A stretch of DNA of 64,000 bases from Amycolatopsis nalaikhensis (lineage in GTDB: Bacteria; Actinomycetota; Actinomycetes; Mycobacteriales; Pseudonocardiaceae): NCBI RefSeq assembly GCF_030264295.1, contig NZ_CP127173.1, positions 9,679,501 to 9,743,500 on the forward strand, in the 5' to 3' direction. This document shows positions 8,172-16,706 of the stretch, piece after piece; within the stretch, counting starts at the first letter, position 1; every line of letters starts with the position of its first letter. Position numbers and translations under genes: made by a program. Below the pieces are notes generated by a model, which saw only the letters and a program-made list of their open reading frames with translations, was not told the DNA's origin and searched no databases.

Positions 8172-11129
8172 ATGGACTTCTCAGTGCTCGGGCCGGTGCG
8201 GGCGTTCTCCGGCGGTCACCCCGTCGACCTCGGCGTCCGCAAGCAGCGGTTCGTCCTCGCGGTGCTGCTGCTGGAAGCCAACAAGCACGTGCCTGCGGAC
8301 CGGCTGATCGAGCTGGCCTGGCCCGAGGGCGAGGCGCCGGACACCGCCCGGGCCGTGATCCACACCCAGATCAGCCGCCTGCGCGCGACCTTCGCCGGGG
8401 CCGAGGACGTCACGCTGGTGCGCGAAGGATCCGGCTACCAGCTGCGCCTCGATCCCATGCGGGTCGACGTCTTCCGGTTTCACGCTCTGTGCGCGCGGGC
8501 GCGGGCCGCCACCGACGACCGCCGGATCGAGCTGCTCGAGGAGGCGCTGGCGCTGTGGGACGGGCCGGCGCTGTCGTCGGTGGCCACCGAGGATGTCCGG
8601 CTCCGGGTGGCCGCGCCGCTGGAGGAGGCGCGGCTGGGCGCGCTGGAGGACCGGTTCGGGGCGTACCTGCGGCTCGGCCGCGAGGCCGAGATCGTCCACG
8701 AGCTCGCCGAGGCGGCCACCGAGCACCCGCTGCGTCAGCAACTGGTGGCCAAGCTGATGCTCGCCCTGCACCGGCTGGACCGCACGCCCGAGGCGCTGGC
8801 CACCTACCAGCGGCTCCACCGGCGGCTCGACGAGGAGCTGGGCATCGAACCGGCGCCCGCGGTGCGTCGGCTCCAGGTGCGGATCCTGCGCGGCGACCCG
8901 TCGCTCATGCCGTTCACCGGACCCCGCCAGCTGCCGCCGGACGTCGACCACTACACCGGCCGCCACGACGTCCTCGACTCCCTCACCGGCCTGTTCGGCA
9001 CCGGCGACCGGGTCCCGGCCGTCGCGGCGATCACCGGCAAGCCCGGGCTGGGCAAGACCGCGCTCGCGATCCGGGCGGCCCACCGCCTGGCCGCGCGGTT
9101 CCCGGACGGGCAGCTGTTCGTCGACCTGCACGGCGCCGGGCCCCGGCCGCGGGACCCGGCCGAGGTACTGGCCCGGTTCCTCCGCGACCTCGGGGTCGCG
9201 GGCACCGACCTCCCGGCCTCCGTGGAGGAGCGGGTCGGCCTGTTCCGGGACCGCACCGCGAGCCGCCGCATCCTGGTCGTCCTGGACAACGCGGCCGACG
9301 AGGAGCAGCTGCGGCCGTTGATCCCGGGAAACCCGGAGTGCGGCGTGCTGGTCACCAGCCGTCGCCGCCTCACCGGGCTGGACCTGCGAGGCCTGATCCA
9401 CCTCGACGGACTGGCCGACGAGGACGCCCTCGCGTTGCTGACCGGCCTGGCGCCGTGGGTCGCCGACGAGCCGCGCGAGGCCGCGGAGATCGTCCGGCTC
9501 TGCGGCGGGTTGCCACTGGCCCTGCGGATCGTGGGCACGAAGCTGAGGTCCCGCCCGCACCAGACGGTCGCCGACCTGGCCGCGCGGCTGGCGGACGAAC
9601 GCGACCGGCTGGACGAGCTCGTCGGCGGCGACCGGGAGGTCCGGGCCGGCTTCCTGCTCAGCTACGACGGCCTCGAAGCCGGCCAGCGGCGCGCGTTCCG
9701 GCTGCTGGCGGCCATGCCGGACACCGGGTTCGCGGCCTGGGCGGCGGCCGTGGCGCTGGGCGAGGACCTCCGCACCGCGGAACGGCTGCTGGAAAGCCTC
9801 GTGGACGTGAGCCTCCTGGAGTGCGGACGCGGCGAGTTCACCGCGACCCGGTACCACTTCCACGACCTGATCCGCTTGTACGCCAAGGAAAAGCTTTCGT
9901 CGGCGGATCGTGCGGCGGTCTGGTCGAGGCTCACCGACGCCTACCTGCACCTGGGGAAACGCGCGGACGCGCGGCTGGAGTTCGGCGGCCTGCACCAGTT
10001 CACCCCGCCGCCGCTGGCGCTGGAGGCGCCCGGGCTGCTCGCGGAGGTGGACCGGAACGCACCGGCGTGGCTGGCGGACGAGCACGCCTCGATCGTCCAC
10101 GCGGTGGAACTGTCGGCGGTGGCCGGCGACGACGCGACGACGTGCCAGCTGTCGGCGACCGTGGCGGCCTTCCTGGAACTGCGGGCCCAGTGGAGCGACC
10201 TGCGGCGGGTGGCGGAGCTCAGCCACGTCGCGGCGACCAGAATGGACAGTCCGTATTGGACGGCCTACGCCCTGTTCGCGCTCGGGCTGGCGGCCCGGGA
10301 GACCCGGGACTTCGCGACGGCGGAGCGCTCCTTCCGCGACGCACTGGCGGTGCTGCCGCGGGCGGGCGATCCGTTGCTGGAGGTCGTCATCCTGTTGTCG
10401 GTGGGTGTGTCCCACCGGTTGCTGGGCCGCTGGGACGAGGCGGCGGCGCACTTCGCCGGTTGTCTGTCCAGGTTGGACTCCCTGGCCGCGCCGCGGTGGC
10501 GCGCGTACACGTTGCGGGAGTACGGGGTGCTGCACCGTTACCGCGGCGAGTGGGCGAAAGCGAAGGAGTTCCTCACCGAAGCGATCGCGACCTACGAGGC
10601 CCTCGGCGACGTGCGGTGGGCGGCGGCCAGCGGCCGCGAGCTGGGCATCGTCCACCAGGACGAGGGCAACCGCGCGGCGGCCGTCGAGCAGCTGACGGCC
10701 AGCCGCCAGGCGCTCCGGGACGCGGGCGACGGCAGGCGGGAAGCCGCGACGCTCCGCTGCCTCGGCTGGGTGGCGCTGGAAGCGGGCGACCTGCCCGAAG
10801 CGCTCGCCCATGCGAGCCAAGCCCGGGAGATCCTCAGCCGGACGCGGGACAGTCACGGGCTGGCCTGCGCGGAGGTGCTCCTGGGCGACATCCACCTGGC
10901 ACTGGGCGACCCGGCGACCGGACGCGCGCACGTGGACCGGGGAGTGGCGTACCTCGAGACGTCCGGCGACCCCCGGTGGCGCGGGAAGTCCCTGCTCAGC
11001 CTGGGCCGCCACCTGGCGGCGGCCGGTGACGACCGCGGTGCGCGGGCGGCGTGGGAGAAGGCGTGGGAGGACCTGTCCCGGATCGGCGCTCACGAGGCGG
11101 CGACGGTCCGTGCTTTGCTCGACGGGTGA
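8172..11129 (+). CDS. AfsR/SARP-family regulator with NB-ARC and TPR domains
   Basis: A 985-residue regulator. The order is an OmpR-type winged helix (about 1-95), a bacterial activation domain (about 95-245, ending EELGIEPAPAVRRLQ), an NB-ARC ATPase with P-loop GKPGLGKTAL near 290 and LVVLDNAAD as Walker B near 375, then helical TPR-like repeats from about 600 to the end. This is the layout of AfsR-type proteins that activate secondary metabolism or development after nucleotide and signal binding. ATG 8172 opens directly on the conserved DFSVLGPVRA start. No biosynthetic cluster is visible beside it, so the target is unknown; the divergent lipoprotein is a candidate. Confidence 0.9.
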   Translation: MDFSVLGPVRAFSGGHPVDLGVRKQRFVLAVLLLEANKHVPADRLIELAWPEGEAPDTARAVIHTQISRLRATFAGAEDVTLVREGSGYQLRLDPMRVDVFRFHALCARARAATDDRRIELLEEALALWDGPALSSVATEDVRLRVAAPLEEARLGALEDRFGAYLRLGREAEIVHELAEAATEHPLRQQLVAKLMLALHRLDRTPEALATYQRLHRRLDEELGIEPAPAVRRLQVRILRGDPSLMPFTGPRQLPPDVDHYTGRHDVLDSLTGLFGTGDRVPAVAAITGKPGLGKTALAIRAAHRLAARFPDGQLFVDLHGAGPRPRDPAEVLARFLRDLGVAGTDLPASVEERVGLFRDRTASRRILVVLDNAADEEQLRPLIPGNPECGVLVTSRRRLTGLDLRGLIHLDGLADEDALALLTGLAPWVADEPREAAEIVRLCGGLPLALRIVGTKLRSRPHQTVADLAARLADERDRLDELVGGDREVRAGFLLSYDGLEAGQRRAFRLLAAMPDTGFAAWAAAVALGEDLRTAERLLESLVDVSLLECGRGEFTATRYHFHDLIRLYAKEKLSSADRAAVWSRLTDAYLHLGKRADARLEFGGLHQFTPPPLALEAPGLLAEVDRNAPAWLADEHASIVHAVELSAVAGDDATTCQLSATVAAFLELRAQWSDLRRVAELSHVAATRMDSPYWTAYALFALGLAARETRDFATAERSFRDALAVLPRAGDPLLEVVILLSVGVSHRLLGRWDEAAAHFAGCLSRLDSLAAPRWRAYTLREYGVLHRYRGEWAKAKEFLTEAIATYEALGDVRWAAASGRELGIVHQDEGNRAAAVEQLTASRQALRDAGDGRREAATLRCLGWVALEAGDLPEALAHASQAREILSRTRDSHGLACAEVLLGDIHLALGDPATGRAHVDRGVAYLETSGDPRWRGKSLLSLGRHLAAAGDDRGARAAWEKAWEDLSRIGAHEAATVRALLDG

Positions 11130-11186
11130 GCCGGGACCCGCGCTTCCGCTGTTGACGCGGGGGGCAGCGCGCCGACGCAAACGGCG

Positions 11187-11262
11187 CGCCGCATCAGGCG
11201 CCGAGATCCGGCCGCCACGCAAGCAACGCCACGCACCATCGACAACGGCGCCCCCGCCACGA
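11187..11262. repeat. Eroded copy of the downstream gene's 3' end
   Basis: This stretch resembles 11321-11397, which codes for the last residues of the pyruvyl-transferase-like gene. Shared blocks include CATCAGGCG/CGTCAGGCG, CCGGCCGCC and CGACAACGGCGCC in the same order. Read on the minus strand the copy gives APLSMVRGVA against APLSVVRRLT in the gene. It is a diverged tandem duplication lying outside the reading frame. Confidence 0.5.
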
Positions 11263-11325
11263 GCCGCATCACGAACCCAGACCCGCCGTCTCGCAAGGAA
11301 AGCCGGGGCGGCGCGGCGGGCGCCG

Positions 11326-12537
11326 TCAGGCGCTGAGGCCCGGCCGCCGCGTCAACAACGTCAAGCGGCGCACCACCGACAACGGCGCCGCCGCGACGTC
11401 CCCCGCCGGCCGGGTCCCGTAGATCGCGTCCGCCACCGAACGCTTGAGCTCCCGGCACCGGCGCAGCACCTCCGGCGGAAACCCACCGCCGGTCGGCTGC
11501 CGCGGGGAGCCGGAATCGGACGGCGTCGAGAGGCTCCACCCCGAGCCCAACCTGAGCAAACCGCGGTGCTTGGGCGTGTAGTACTCGCTCGAAAAGCTCA
11601 CCGCCAAGCCGGTCGCGCCGGCCGCGGCCGCGAGCAGGTGCATGTGGTAGCGGCTGGAAATCCACGTCTGGCCCGGCGCCGCGGGCAACCCACGGCGCCA
11701 CACCTCGCGGAACGGAACGAACTCCGCTCCGTCCAATTCGGACTCCAGGAACGCCGGAACCGTGCGGTCCACCCGCGGGATGCCTTCGACGATCGCCAGC
11801 CGCCGCGGGTCTACCCGCCACGCTCGCAGCACCGCCAGCAGGCGGGCCGCCCGGGTGACTGGTGCGGCCCGGCCGATGTCGGACTGCACGCACACCACGA
11901 ACTCCCGCGCCTCCCGCTGGAGGGCCGGGGCCGGCAGGTCGAGGAACACGTCGTCGCACGTGCTCACTCCACGGGCCAGCAGCTCCGCCGACGGCTCGTC
12001 GCGCGCGTCGACGACGTCGAAGTCGGCCGCCGAGGACCGGAGGAGGCCCTCGGCGCCCCGCGGGAACGGCACCAGACCCTGGCCGGTCATCGCCGTGCGC
12101 GCCCCGGACCGCGACGCCGCGGCGGCCACGCCCGCGAGCAGCCCGATGTGCCGGGGCCAGAGCGCGTTCAGGTAACCGCCGCCGATCACGTGCAGCACGT
12201 CCGCCCGGCCGAGCAGCTCGATGCCCGCGTCCCAGCGCGGGGCGAGCCCGGGGTCGCGCACCGCCGCCCGCACCCAGTCCGCCACCACCTCCGGCTCGTC
12301 CGACGGCGCCTCCCCGCACAGCCGCCACAGGGTGTCCGTGCACCGCAGCCGGGGGTGCAGGTCGCCGAGCAGGAGCTGGGCCGGTCCGGGTGAGTGCGTG
12401 TCGAGCCAGACGTCGGCGCCGGGGTCCGTGCGGGCCAGGTGCCGCAACCACGTCGCCGCGATCAGCTCGTCGCCGAAGTTGGGGTAACCGCTCGGCCCGA
12501 CGAGGTACAGGACGCGGCGCGCCCCGGCCGACGTCAC
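11326..12537 (-). CDS. Polysaccharide pyruvyl transferase family protein
   Basis: A 403-residue protein of the polysaccharide pyruvyl transferase family (CsaB/AmsJ type). Visible motifs are the N-terminal GYPNFGDELIA, the central VIGGGYLN near residue 120 and the C-terminal SRYHMHLLAAAAG near 290. The family moves pyruvate from PEP onto sugars of cell-surface polymers. The GTG start at 12537 overlaps the stop of the OmpA-like gene by four bases, so the two are coupled and may both concern the envelope. The 3' end has a decayed duplicate just downstream. Confidence 0.82.
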   Translation of the reverse strand: MTSAGARRVLYLVGPSGYPNFGDELIAATWLRHLARTDPGADVWLDTHSPGPAQLLLGDLHPRLRCTDTLWRLCGEAPSDEPEVVADWVRAAVRDPGLAPRWDAGIELLGRADVLHVIGGGYLNALWPRHIGLLAGVAAAASRSGARTAMTGQGLVPFPRGAEGLLRSSAADFDVVDARDEPSAELLARGVSTCDDVFLDLPAPALQREAREFVVCVQSDIGRAAPVTRAARLLAVLRAWRVDPRRLAIVEGIPRVDRTVPAFLESELDGAEFVPFREVWRRGLPAAPGQTWISSRYHMHLLAAAAGATGLAVSFSSEYYTPKHRGLLRLGSGWSLSTPSDSGSPRQPTGGGFPPEVLRRCRELKRSVADAIYGTRPAGDVAAAPLSVVRRLTLLTRRPGLSA

Positions 12538-13031
12538 TTCGCGACGCTGATCTGCGTGTCCAACGCCTGGTCGCCCTGCGCCTTTTCGTTGCCGGTCGCG
12601 TCCCGCGCCACGCGTTCACCGGTCACGCCGAGCCCTTCGAGTGCGGTCGTGATCGCTTCGGCGCGTTTCTCCGAAAGTGCCTTCGCCTTTTCGTCGTCGG
12701 GGTAACCCGCATGGGTGGAAACACTGATCTTCACGGCGTTGCCCTGCAATGCCTTGGCGATTTCGCCGAGCGTCTGCCGGGCCTGCTCGGTCAATTCGGC
12801 TTTTTCGGGGGTGAAGGTGATCGGAGCGCGCTGCAACGCCTGCTCGATCGTCGTGCCGACCTGCTGCGCGGCGTCGCTGTCGAGCTGACCCGGTGCACCC
12901 GACGACGTCGCGGTGCCGCCGGACGAGCTGAGATCCGGGCCGGACGACGCCGTGCCGGCCGAGTCGCACGCCGTGACCAGGCTCGCCACGAACGCCGCCC
13001 CCACCGCCGTGCGGACAATTGTGCTGCGCAT
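12534..13031 (-). CDS. OmpA-like lipoprotein
   Basis: A 165-residue lipoprotein. A signal peptide ends in LVTAC, a Ser/Gly linker follows, then an OmpA C-terminal-like domain from about residue 55 with ITFTPEKAELT, STHAGYP and ALSEKRAEAI, the pattern by which these domains grip peptidoglycan. It is smaller than most OmpA-domain proteins, and the usual Asp/Arg diaminopimelate contacts are only partly kept. ATG 13031 has GAGGGAG upstream and begins the signal peptide cleanly. Confidence 0.8.
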   Translation of the reverse strand: MRSTIVRTAVGAAFVASLVTACDSAGTASSGPDLSSSGGTATSSGAPGQLDSDAAQQVGTTIEQALQRAPITFTPEKAELTEQARQTLGEIAKALQGNAVKISVSTHAGYPDDEKAKALSEKRAEAITTALEGLGVTGERVARDATGNEKAQGDQALDTQISVAK

Positions 13032-13226
13032 GAAGTTCGAACTCCCTCGACTGTCGCGTCCGGTTGCTGCCGGGGATCCGAACACGGCCGGATGACGACG
13101 GCAACCGCGCCCCGGGCGAACCCACCCGCGTGAGGTATCACTTCACCCGGGTATGCGGTTCGAGTTGCACGCCGTCGCCGCGTGACTTTGATGGGTGGCG
13201 GCAACCGGAAATCGGAAGGAACTGAG

Positions 13227-13571
13227 ATGGGTATCGACTTCGATGATGTGAAGAACGTCGCGAGCGAGGAGAACATCGACCGGGCGGCCGATTTCGCGAA
13301 ATCGCGGTTCGGCGAGCACGCCGACAAGATCGACGCGGGCGCCGACCGGGCGAAGGACTTCCTCGGCGGCGACCAGCAGAGCGAACGCCGCGACGAGAAC
13401 GCGGGCGGCGACTACGGCCGTCACTCGGGCGGAGATTACGGCGAATCGCCCTCCGGGGACGAACGCGGCGCCGAGCAGTCCTTCTCCGGTGGCCGCTACG
13501 ACCAAGACGCGGGTGGGTACGGCGAGCCGTCCGAGGGCAACCGCGACTCCGAGCGCGGCTACGGCGGCTGA
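13227..13571 (+). CDS. Rv0909/MT0933-like antitoxin-family protein
   Basis: A 114-residue protein. Its first 50 residues show the pattern IDRAADFAKSRFGEHADKID ... ADRAKDFLGG of the actinobacterial MT0933 antitoxin-like family. The rest is a Gly/Asp/Glu/Tyr-rich disordered tail (repeated GGDYG, GGYG). ATG 13227 follows GGAAGGA. No toxin partner is next to it, so an antitoxin role here is unsupported; many members are solitary small stress proteins. Confidence 0.7.
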   Translation: MGIDFDDVKNVASEENIDRAADFAKSRFGEHADKIDAGADRAKDFLGGDQQSERRDENAGGDYGRHSGGDYGESPSGDERGAEQSFSGGRYDQDAGGYGEPSEGNRDSERGYGG

Positions 13572-13646
13572 GCGCGTCGTCGGCGGCGAGGCGCTCAGCC
13601 GGGCCCTCGCCGCCTTCGGTGACCGTGAGCCACGGATCGGCAAATA

Positions 13647-13662
13647 AGGACTATACAGTCCA
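13647..13662. promoter_or_regulatory. TGGAC-type operator, site 1
   Basis: AGGACTATACAGTCCA, one change from TGGAC-N6-GTCCA. It lies 57 bases before the start of a TetR gene, a place fit for autoregulation. Confidence 0.7.
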
Positions 13663-13718
13663 CTTACAGCCGGGGGCGGATGCACCCGGCCGAGGCCGGA
13701 ACGACTACTCTGCAAGGC

Positions 13719-14327
13719 ATGACGGCCGACTGCAACGACGGACCCGGCCCGCGTCTCGACACCTCGGAGCCGGATTCCCGCGCACGCGTCGTGGCTGCGG
13801 CGACCGCCCTCCTGGTGCGCCACGGCGTCAGCTCGCTCAGCCCGGCGCGCGTCCAAGCCGCCGCCGACGTGAGCCGGGCCGAACTCGAGCAGCTGTTCCC
13901 GGACCCCGACGCGATCGTGGAAGCGATCGTGTCCACTCAACTGGACGCCGTGTTCCGGGCTCAGCGCCCTCGCCTGGACGGCGTTCAGCAGGTCGGCGAC
14001 CTGGAACGGTGGCTGCTCGACCCGCCAACACCCGAAAACGGCTGCGCGCTCGGTTCGCTGATCCACCTCCTCGCCGACCGCCACGATCGGGGTCACCGCG
14101 CCCTCGCCGACGCGTTCGCCCAGTGGAAGACCCTGCTGGCCGCGACGTTGTCGCGACTGCAGGCCGCCGGTGAACTCGACCGCGGCGCGGACCCCGGGAA
14201 GCTCGCCACCGGCCTCATCGCCGCCCTGCAGGGCGGTCACCTGCTGGCACACCTCACCCAGGACGCCGACCAGTTGCACGCGACGCTGGAGATGGCGTTC
14301 GACCAGGTTCGCGCCCATGCGACCTAG
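13719..14327 (+). CDS. TetR/AcrR-family regulator (GCxxGSL type)
   Basis: A 202-residue TetR protein. The helix-turn-helix at about residues 18-62 (ARVQAAADVSRAELEQLF) has diverged from the usual STSKSQLYHHF recognition helix of the other copies here. The ligand domain keeps NGCALGSL near 105 and LQGGHLLA near 170, which mark it as one of six related TetR genes in the window. ATG 13719 follows a short AAGG. An operator palindrome lies upstream and another directly after the stop codon. Confidence 0.85.
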   Translation: MTADCNDGPGPRLDTSEPDSRARVVAAATALLVRHGVSSLSPARVQAAADVSRAELEQLFPDPDAIVEAIVSTQLDAVFRAQRPRLDGVQQVGDLERWLLDPPTPENGCALGSLIHLLADRHDRGHRALADAFAQWKTLLAATLSRLQAAGELDRGADPGKLATGLIAALQGGHLLAHLTQDADQLHATLEMAFDQVRAHAT

Positions 14328-14343
14328 TGGACGATATGGTCCA
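14328..14343. promoter_or_regulatory. TGGAC-type operator, site 2 (3' position)
   Basis: TGGACGATATGGTCCA, a perfect TGGAC-N6-GTCCA palindrome. It starts one base after a TetR stop codon and lies between two convergent genes, so no ordinary promoter role is evident. Confidence 0.6.
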
Positions 14344-14352
14344 CACGTAGCC

Positions 14353-14388
14353 GGGCTCGCGGCACCGTCCGCACGGTGCCGCGAGCCC
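14353..14388. terminator. Bidirectional hairpin after TetR / MDR
   Basis: A 16-bp perfect stem (14353-14368 with 14373-14388) and 4-base loop between convergent TetR and quinone oxidoreductase genes. Confidence 0.7.
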
Positions 14389-14406
14389 TCCGCGGGAGGC
14401 GGACCA

Positions 14407-15324
14407 CTACGGGCGGACGCGGATGATCGTCTTGCCCTTGACCCGCTCCGCCGGGTTGAAGGCGGCGACGGCGTCGTCGAGGGCGGCGACCTGGCCGATG
14501 TTCGTCTTCAGCCGGCCCTCGCGGACCCGGCGGGCGATCTCACCCAGCTGAGCGCGGTCGGCTTCGACGACGAAGTCGATCGCCAAGCCGTCGGCGGGCC
14601 GTGCCTCCGGCGGACCGGCGATCGTCACCAGCGTTCCCCCGGCGCGAACCAGGTCCGCGGACCGCTTCTGGATGTCGCCGCCGAAGACGTCGAAAACCAG
14701 GTCGACCCCGCCGACCTCGTCCAGCGAGTCGTGCTCGAGGTCCACGAACTCCCGCGCCCCGAAGTCGAGCGCCGACTGACGATCGGCGGCGCGCCCGGTG
14801 CCGATGACGTACGCGCCCGCCTCGCGCGCGAGTTGCGCCACCATCGAACCGACCCCGCCGGCCACCCCGTGCACCAGGACGCTCTGCCCGGCCTCGACGC
14901 GGCCGTGCACGAACAGCCCCTGCCACGCGGTCAGGCCCGAGATCGGCAGGCTCGCCCCGACCGTGAAGTCGATGTCGCCCGGCAACGGCGCGAGGTTCCG
15001 CGCCTCGACGGCCGCGTACTCCGCCAACGTGCCGTCACGGGTCCAGTCGGTCAGGCCGAACACCCGCTGCCCCACCGACAACCCCCGCGTGCCGTACCCG
15101 AGCGCGCTGACCACGCCGGCCAGCTCGTGCCCGGGCACCGACGGCGTCCGGTCGCGGCCGAGCCGGTCGACCCAGGCCGACGGCCACGTCAGCTCGCCGG
15201 GGGTGAACCCCGATGCGTGCACCTCGACGAGGACGTCGTTGCCCGCCGCCTCCGCTCGCGGCCGCTCCACCACCTTCATCCCGGCCGTTCCCGCGGCCTG
15301 GTCCGTCACCACGATCGCCTTCAT
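14407..15324 (-). CDS. Zinc-binding-type quinone oxidoreductase, MDR paralogue A
   Basis: A 305-residue MDR enzyme with MKAIVVTD start, VPGHELAGVV near 65, and a nucleotide-binding site GVAGGVGSMVAQLA near 150. No structural-zinc cysteines. It is close to the enzymes at 43401 and 52774: all share GQRVFGLTDWTRDG-like and VEARNLAPLP blocks. ATG 15324 follows AGGAAGG. It is last of a minus-strand group (DUF5709 protein, molybdenum enzyme, flavin reductase, MDR) with an operator at its head. Likely role: NADPH-dependent reduction of quinones or reactive carbonyls. Confidence 0.85.
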   Translation of the reverse strand: MKAIVVTDQAAGTAGMKVVERPRAEAAGNDVLVEVHASGFTPGELTWPSAWVDRLGRDRTPSVPGHELAGVVSALGYGTRGLSVGQRVFGLTDWTRDGTLAEYAAVEARNLAPLPGDIDFTVGASLPISGLTAWQGLFVHGRVEAGQSVLVHGVAGGVGSMVAQLAREAGAYVIGTGRAADRQSALDFGAREFVDLEHDSLDEVGGVDLVFDVFGGDIQKRSADLVRAGGTLVTIAGPPEARPADGLAIDFVVEADRAQLGEIARRVREGRLKTNIGQVAALDDAVAAFNPAERVKGKTIIRVRP

Positions 15325-15369
15325 CCGGCACCTTCCTGCATTTCGTTGGTCACAGCCACGACGACCGGC

Positions 15370-16069
15370 TCAGCCGGTCGGCCCGAACCGGCTCACCCGG
15401 ATCCGCTTCTCCTCGACCCCGACGTCGGCGAGCAGACCGGTCGCCGCGTCGCAGAATCCTTGCGAGCCGCAGACGTAGACATCGCGGTCCGCCTCGGCCA
15501 GCGGCCGGAGGTCCTCGGCCGTGAGACGGCCGACCGGCCGGGAACCGCCCGCGGGGCCTCGGCGGGTGTAGACGACCGTGGTCTCCGGACCGGTGATTTC
15601 GTCCGCGTAGTAAAGATCTTCGGGTGATCGGACGGACACGACCAGCCGCATCAGGCCGGCTCGGCCCGCGCCTCGGGCCAGCCGCAGCATGGACATGAGC
15701 GGGACCACCCCGGAACCCCCGGCGACACCCAGGGCGGGCGCGTCGCCGTCCCAGGAGAAGAACCGGCCGATCGGGCCGCGGACCTGCAGCGTGTCACCGA
15801 CTTCGACCACGTCGTGCAGGAACGCCGACACCTCGCCGTCCGGCAGCTTCTCGACCGTGAGCTCGACTGTGCTCGCCGCCGGGCGCGCTGGCCACCGAGT
15901 AGTCCCGCTGGGCGTGGTAGCCGTCCGGGGCGGTCAGCCGGACGACGTAGAACTGGCCCGCCCGGTGCGTCCGGGGCTCGGCGAGCCGCAGCCGGAACGT
16001 CTTCGCGTGCGGGGTCTCCTCGCCGATCGCGGTCACGACGCCGGTCTGCCAGGACGAAGCCGTGGCCAT
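15370..16069 (-). pseudogene. FAD/NAD(P)-binding ferredoxin-reductase-like gene, split by a single-base shift
   Basis: The N-terminal part (ATG 16069, MATASSWQTG ... RDYSVAS, the FAD-binding RxYS motif) and the C-terminal part (GVAGGSGVVPLMSM and YVCGSQGFCDA, the NAD-binding domain) lie in different frames. Removing one G from the GGG at 15881-15883 joins them as ...SVASAPAASTVELTVEK..., giving about 232 residues, normal for this family. The total span is 700 bases, one more than a multiple of three. The start overlaps the stop of the molybdenum enzyme (ATGA), so this is its likely electron-transfer partner. Homopolymer sequencing error is a serious alternative to a real mutation. Confidence 0.8.
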
Positions 16070-16677
16070 CAGTCGCCCTGGTAACGCTGCTCGAGCCACG
16101 GGTCGCCGTGGTCGTGGTAGCCGTTGCGCTCCCAGAAACCCTGCTCGTCCTCGGCCATGAACTTCAGCCCGGACACCCACTTCGCGCTCTTCCAGAAGTA
16201 CAGGTGCGGCACCAGCAGCCGGGCCGGGCCGCCGTGGATGTCGTCCAGCGGTGCGCCGTTGACGTCCCACACCACCCAGGCGCGGCCGTCGACCACGTCC
16301 TCGATCGGCAGGTTGGTCGTGTAGCCGGTGTGCGACCGCGCCATGACGTAGGCCGCGTCGTCGCGCACCCCGGCGACGTCGAGGAGGGTGTCGACGGAGA
16401 CGCCGTCGAACCTCATGCCGAACTTGGACCACGTCGTGACGCAGTGGATCGCGCCTTCGTACCGGTCGCCCGGGAGCGCGTGGATCTCGTCCCACGTCCA
16501 GGTGGTCGGCGTGTCGACGAGGCCGTCGACGGTGAAGGTCCACGTCGCGGTGTCGATCGACGGCGTCGCTTCCGCGTGCAGGACCGGCCAGTCGTTGCCC
16601 GCGTCGTACTGCCCGGGTGGCAGCCGGGGGTCCCGGCCGGCGCGCCCGCGCCCGGTGAAGCCTCTGGTGAGCACCAT
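16069..16677 (-). CDS. Sulfite-oxidase-like molybdopterin oxidoreductase
   Basis: A 202-residue catalytic domain of the sulfite oxidase / YedY superfamily. It has GRGRAGRDPRLPPGQYD near the start, IHCVTTWSKFGMRFDG near 75-90 with the molybdenum-ligand cysteine, and SHTGYTTNLP and GGPARLLVPHLYFWKSAKW further on. No signal peptide, haem domain or dimerisation domain is present, as in the compact actinobacterial form. I prefer ATG 16677 (AAGG upstream) over ATG 16710, which overlaps the previous stop but has no binding site. It is coupled to the downstream flavin reductase. The substrate is unknown; reduction of oxidised thiols or sulfoxides would fit the context. Confidence 0.85.
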   Translation of the reverse strand: MVLTRGFTGRGRAGRDPRLPPGQYDAGNDWPVLHAEATPSIDTATWTFTVDGLVDTPTTWTWDEIHALPGDRYEGAIHCVTTWSKFGMRFDGVSVDTLLDVAGVRDDAAYVMARSHTGYTTNLPIEDVVDGRAWVVWDVNGAPLDDIHGGPARLLVPHLYFWKSAKWVSGLKFMAEDEQGFWERNGYHDHGDPWLEQRYQGD

Positions 16678-16706
16678 CTGTCTCTGCCTTTCTCGTGCGT
16701 CTGCGG

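Noticed and set aside
8181..11222. A 1013-codon open frame antisense to the SARP gene
   Set aside because: It is the complement of a long high-GC gene. It has no ribosome site, no recognisable domain and a composition rich in Arg, Gln, Pro and Val typical of shadow frames.
8172..13031. Secondary-metabolite gene cluster around the SARP regulator
   Set aside because: No synthase, tailoring or resistance genes flank it; neighbours are envelope proteins.
13227..13571. Toxin-antitoxin module
   Set aside because: Only the antitoxin-like protein is present. Flanking genes are a lipoprotein and a TetR regulator, and no toxin-like frame is found.
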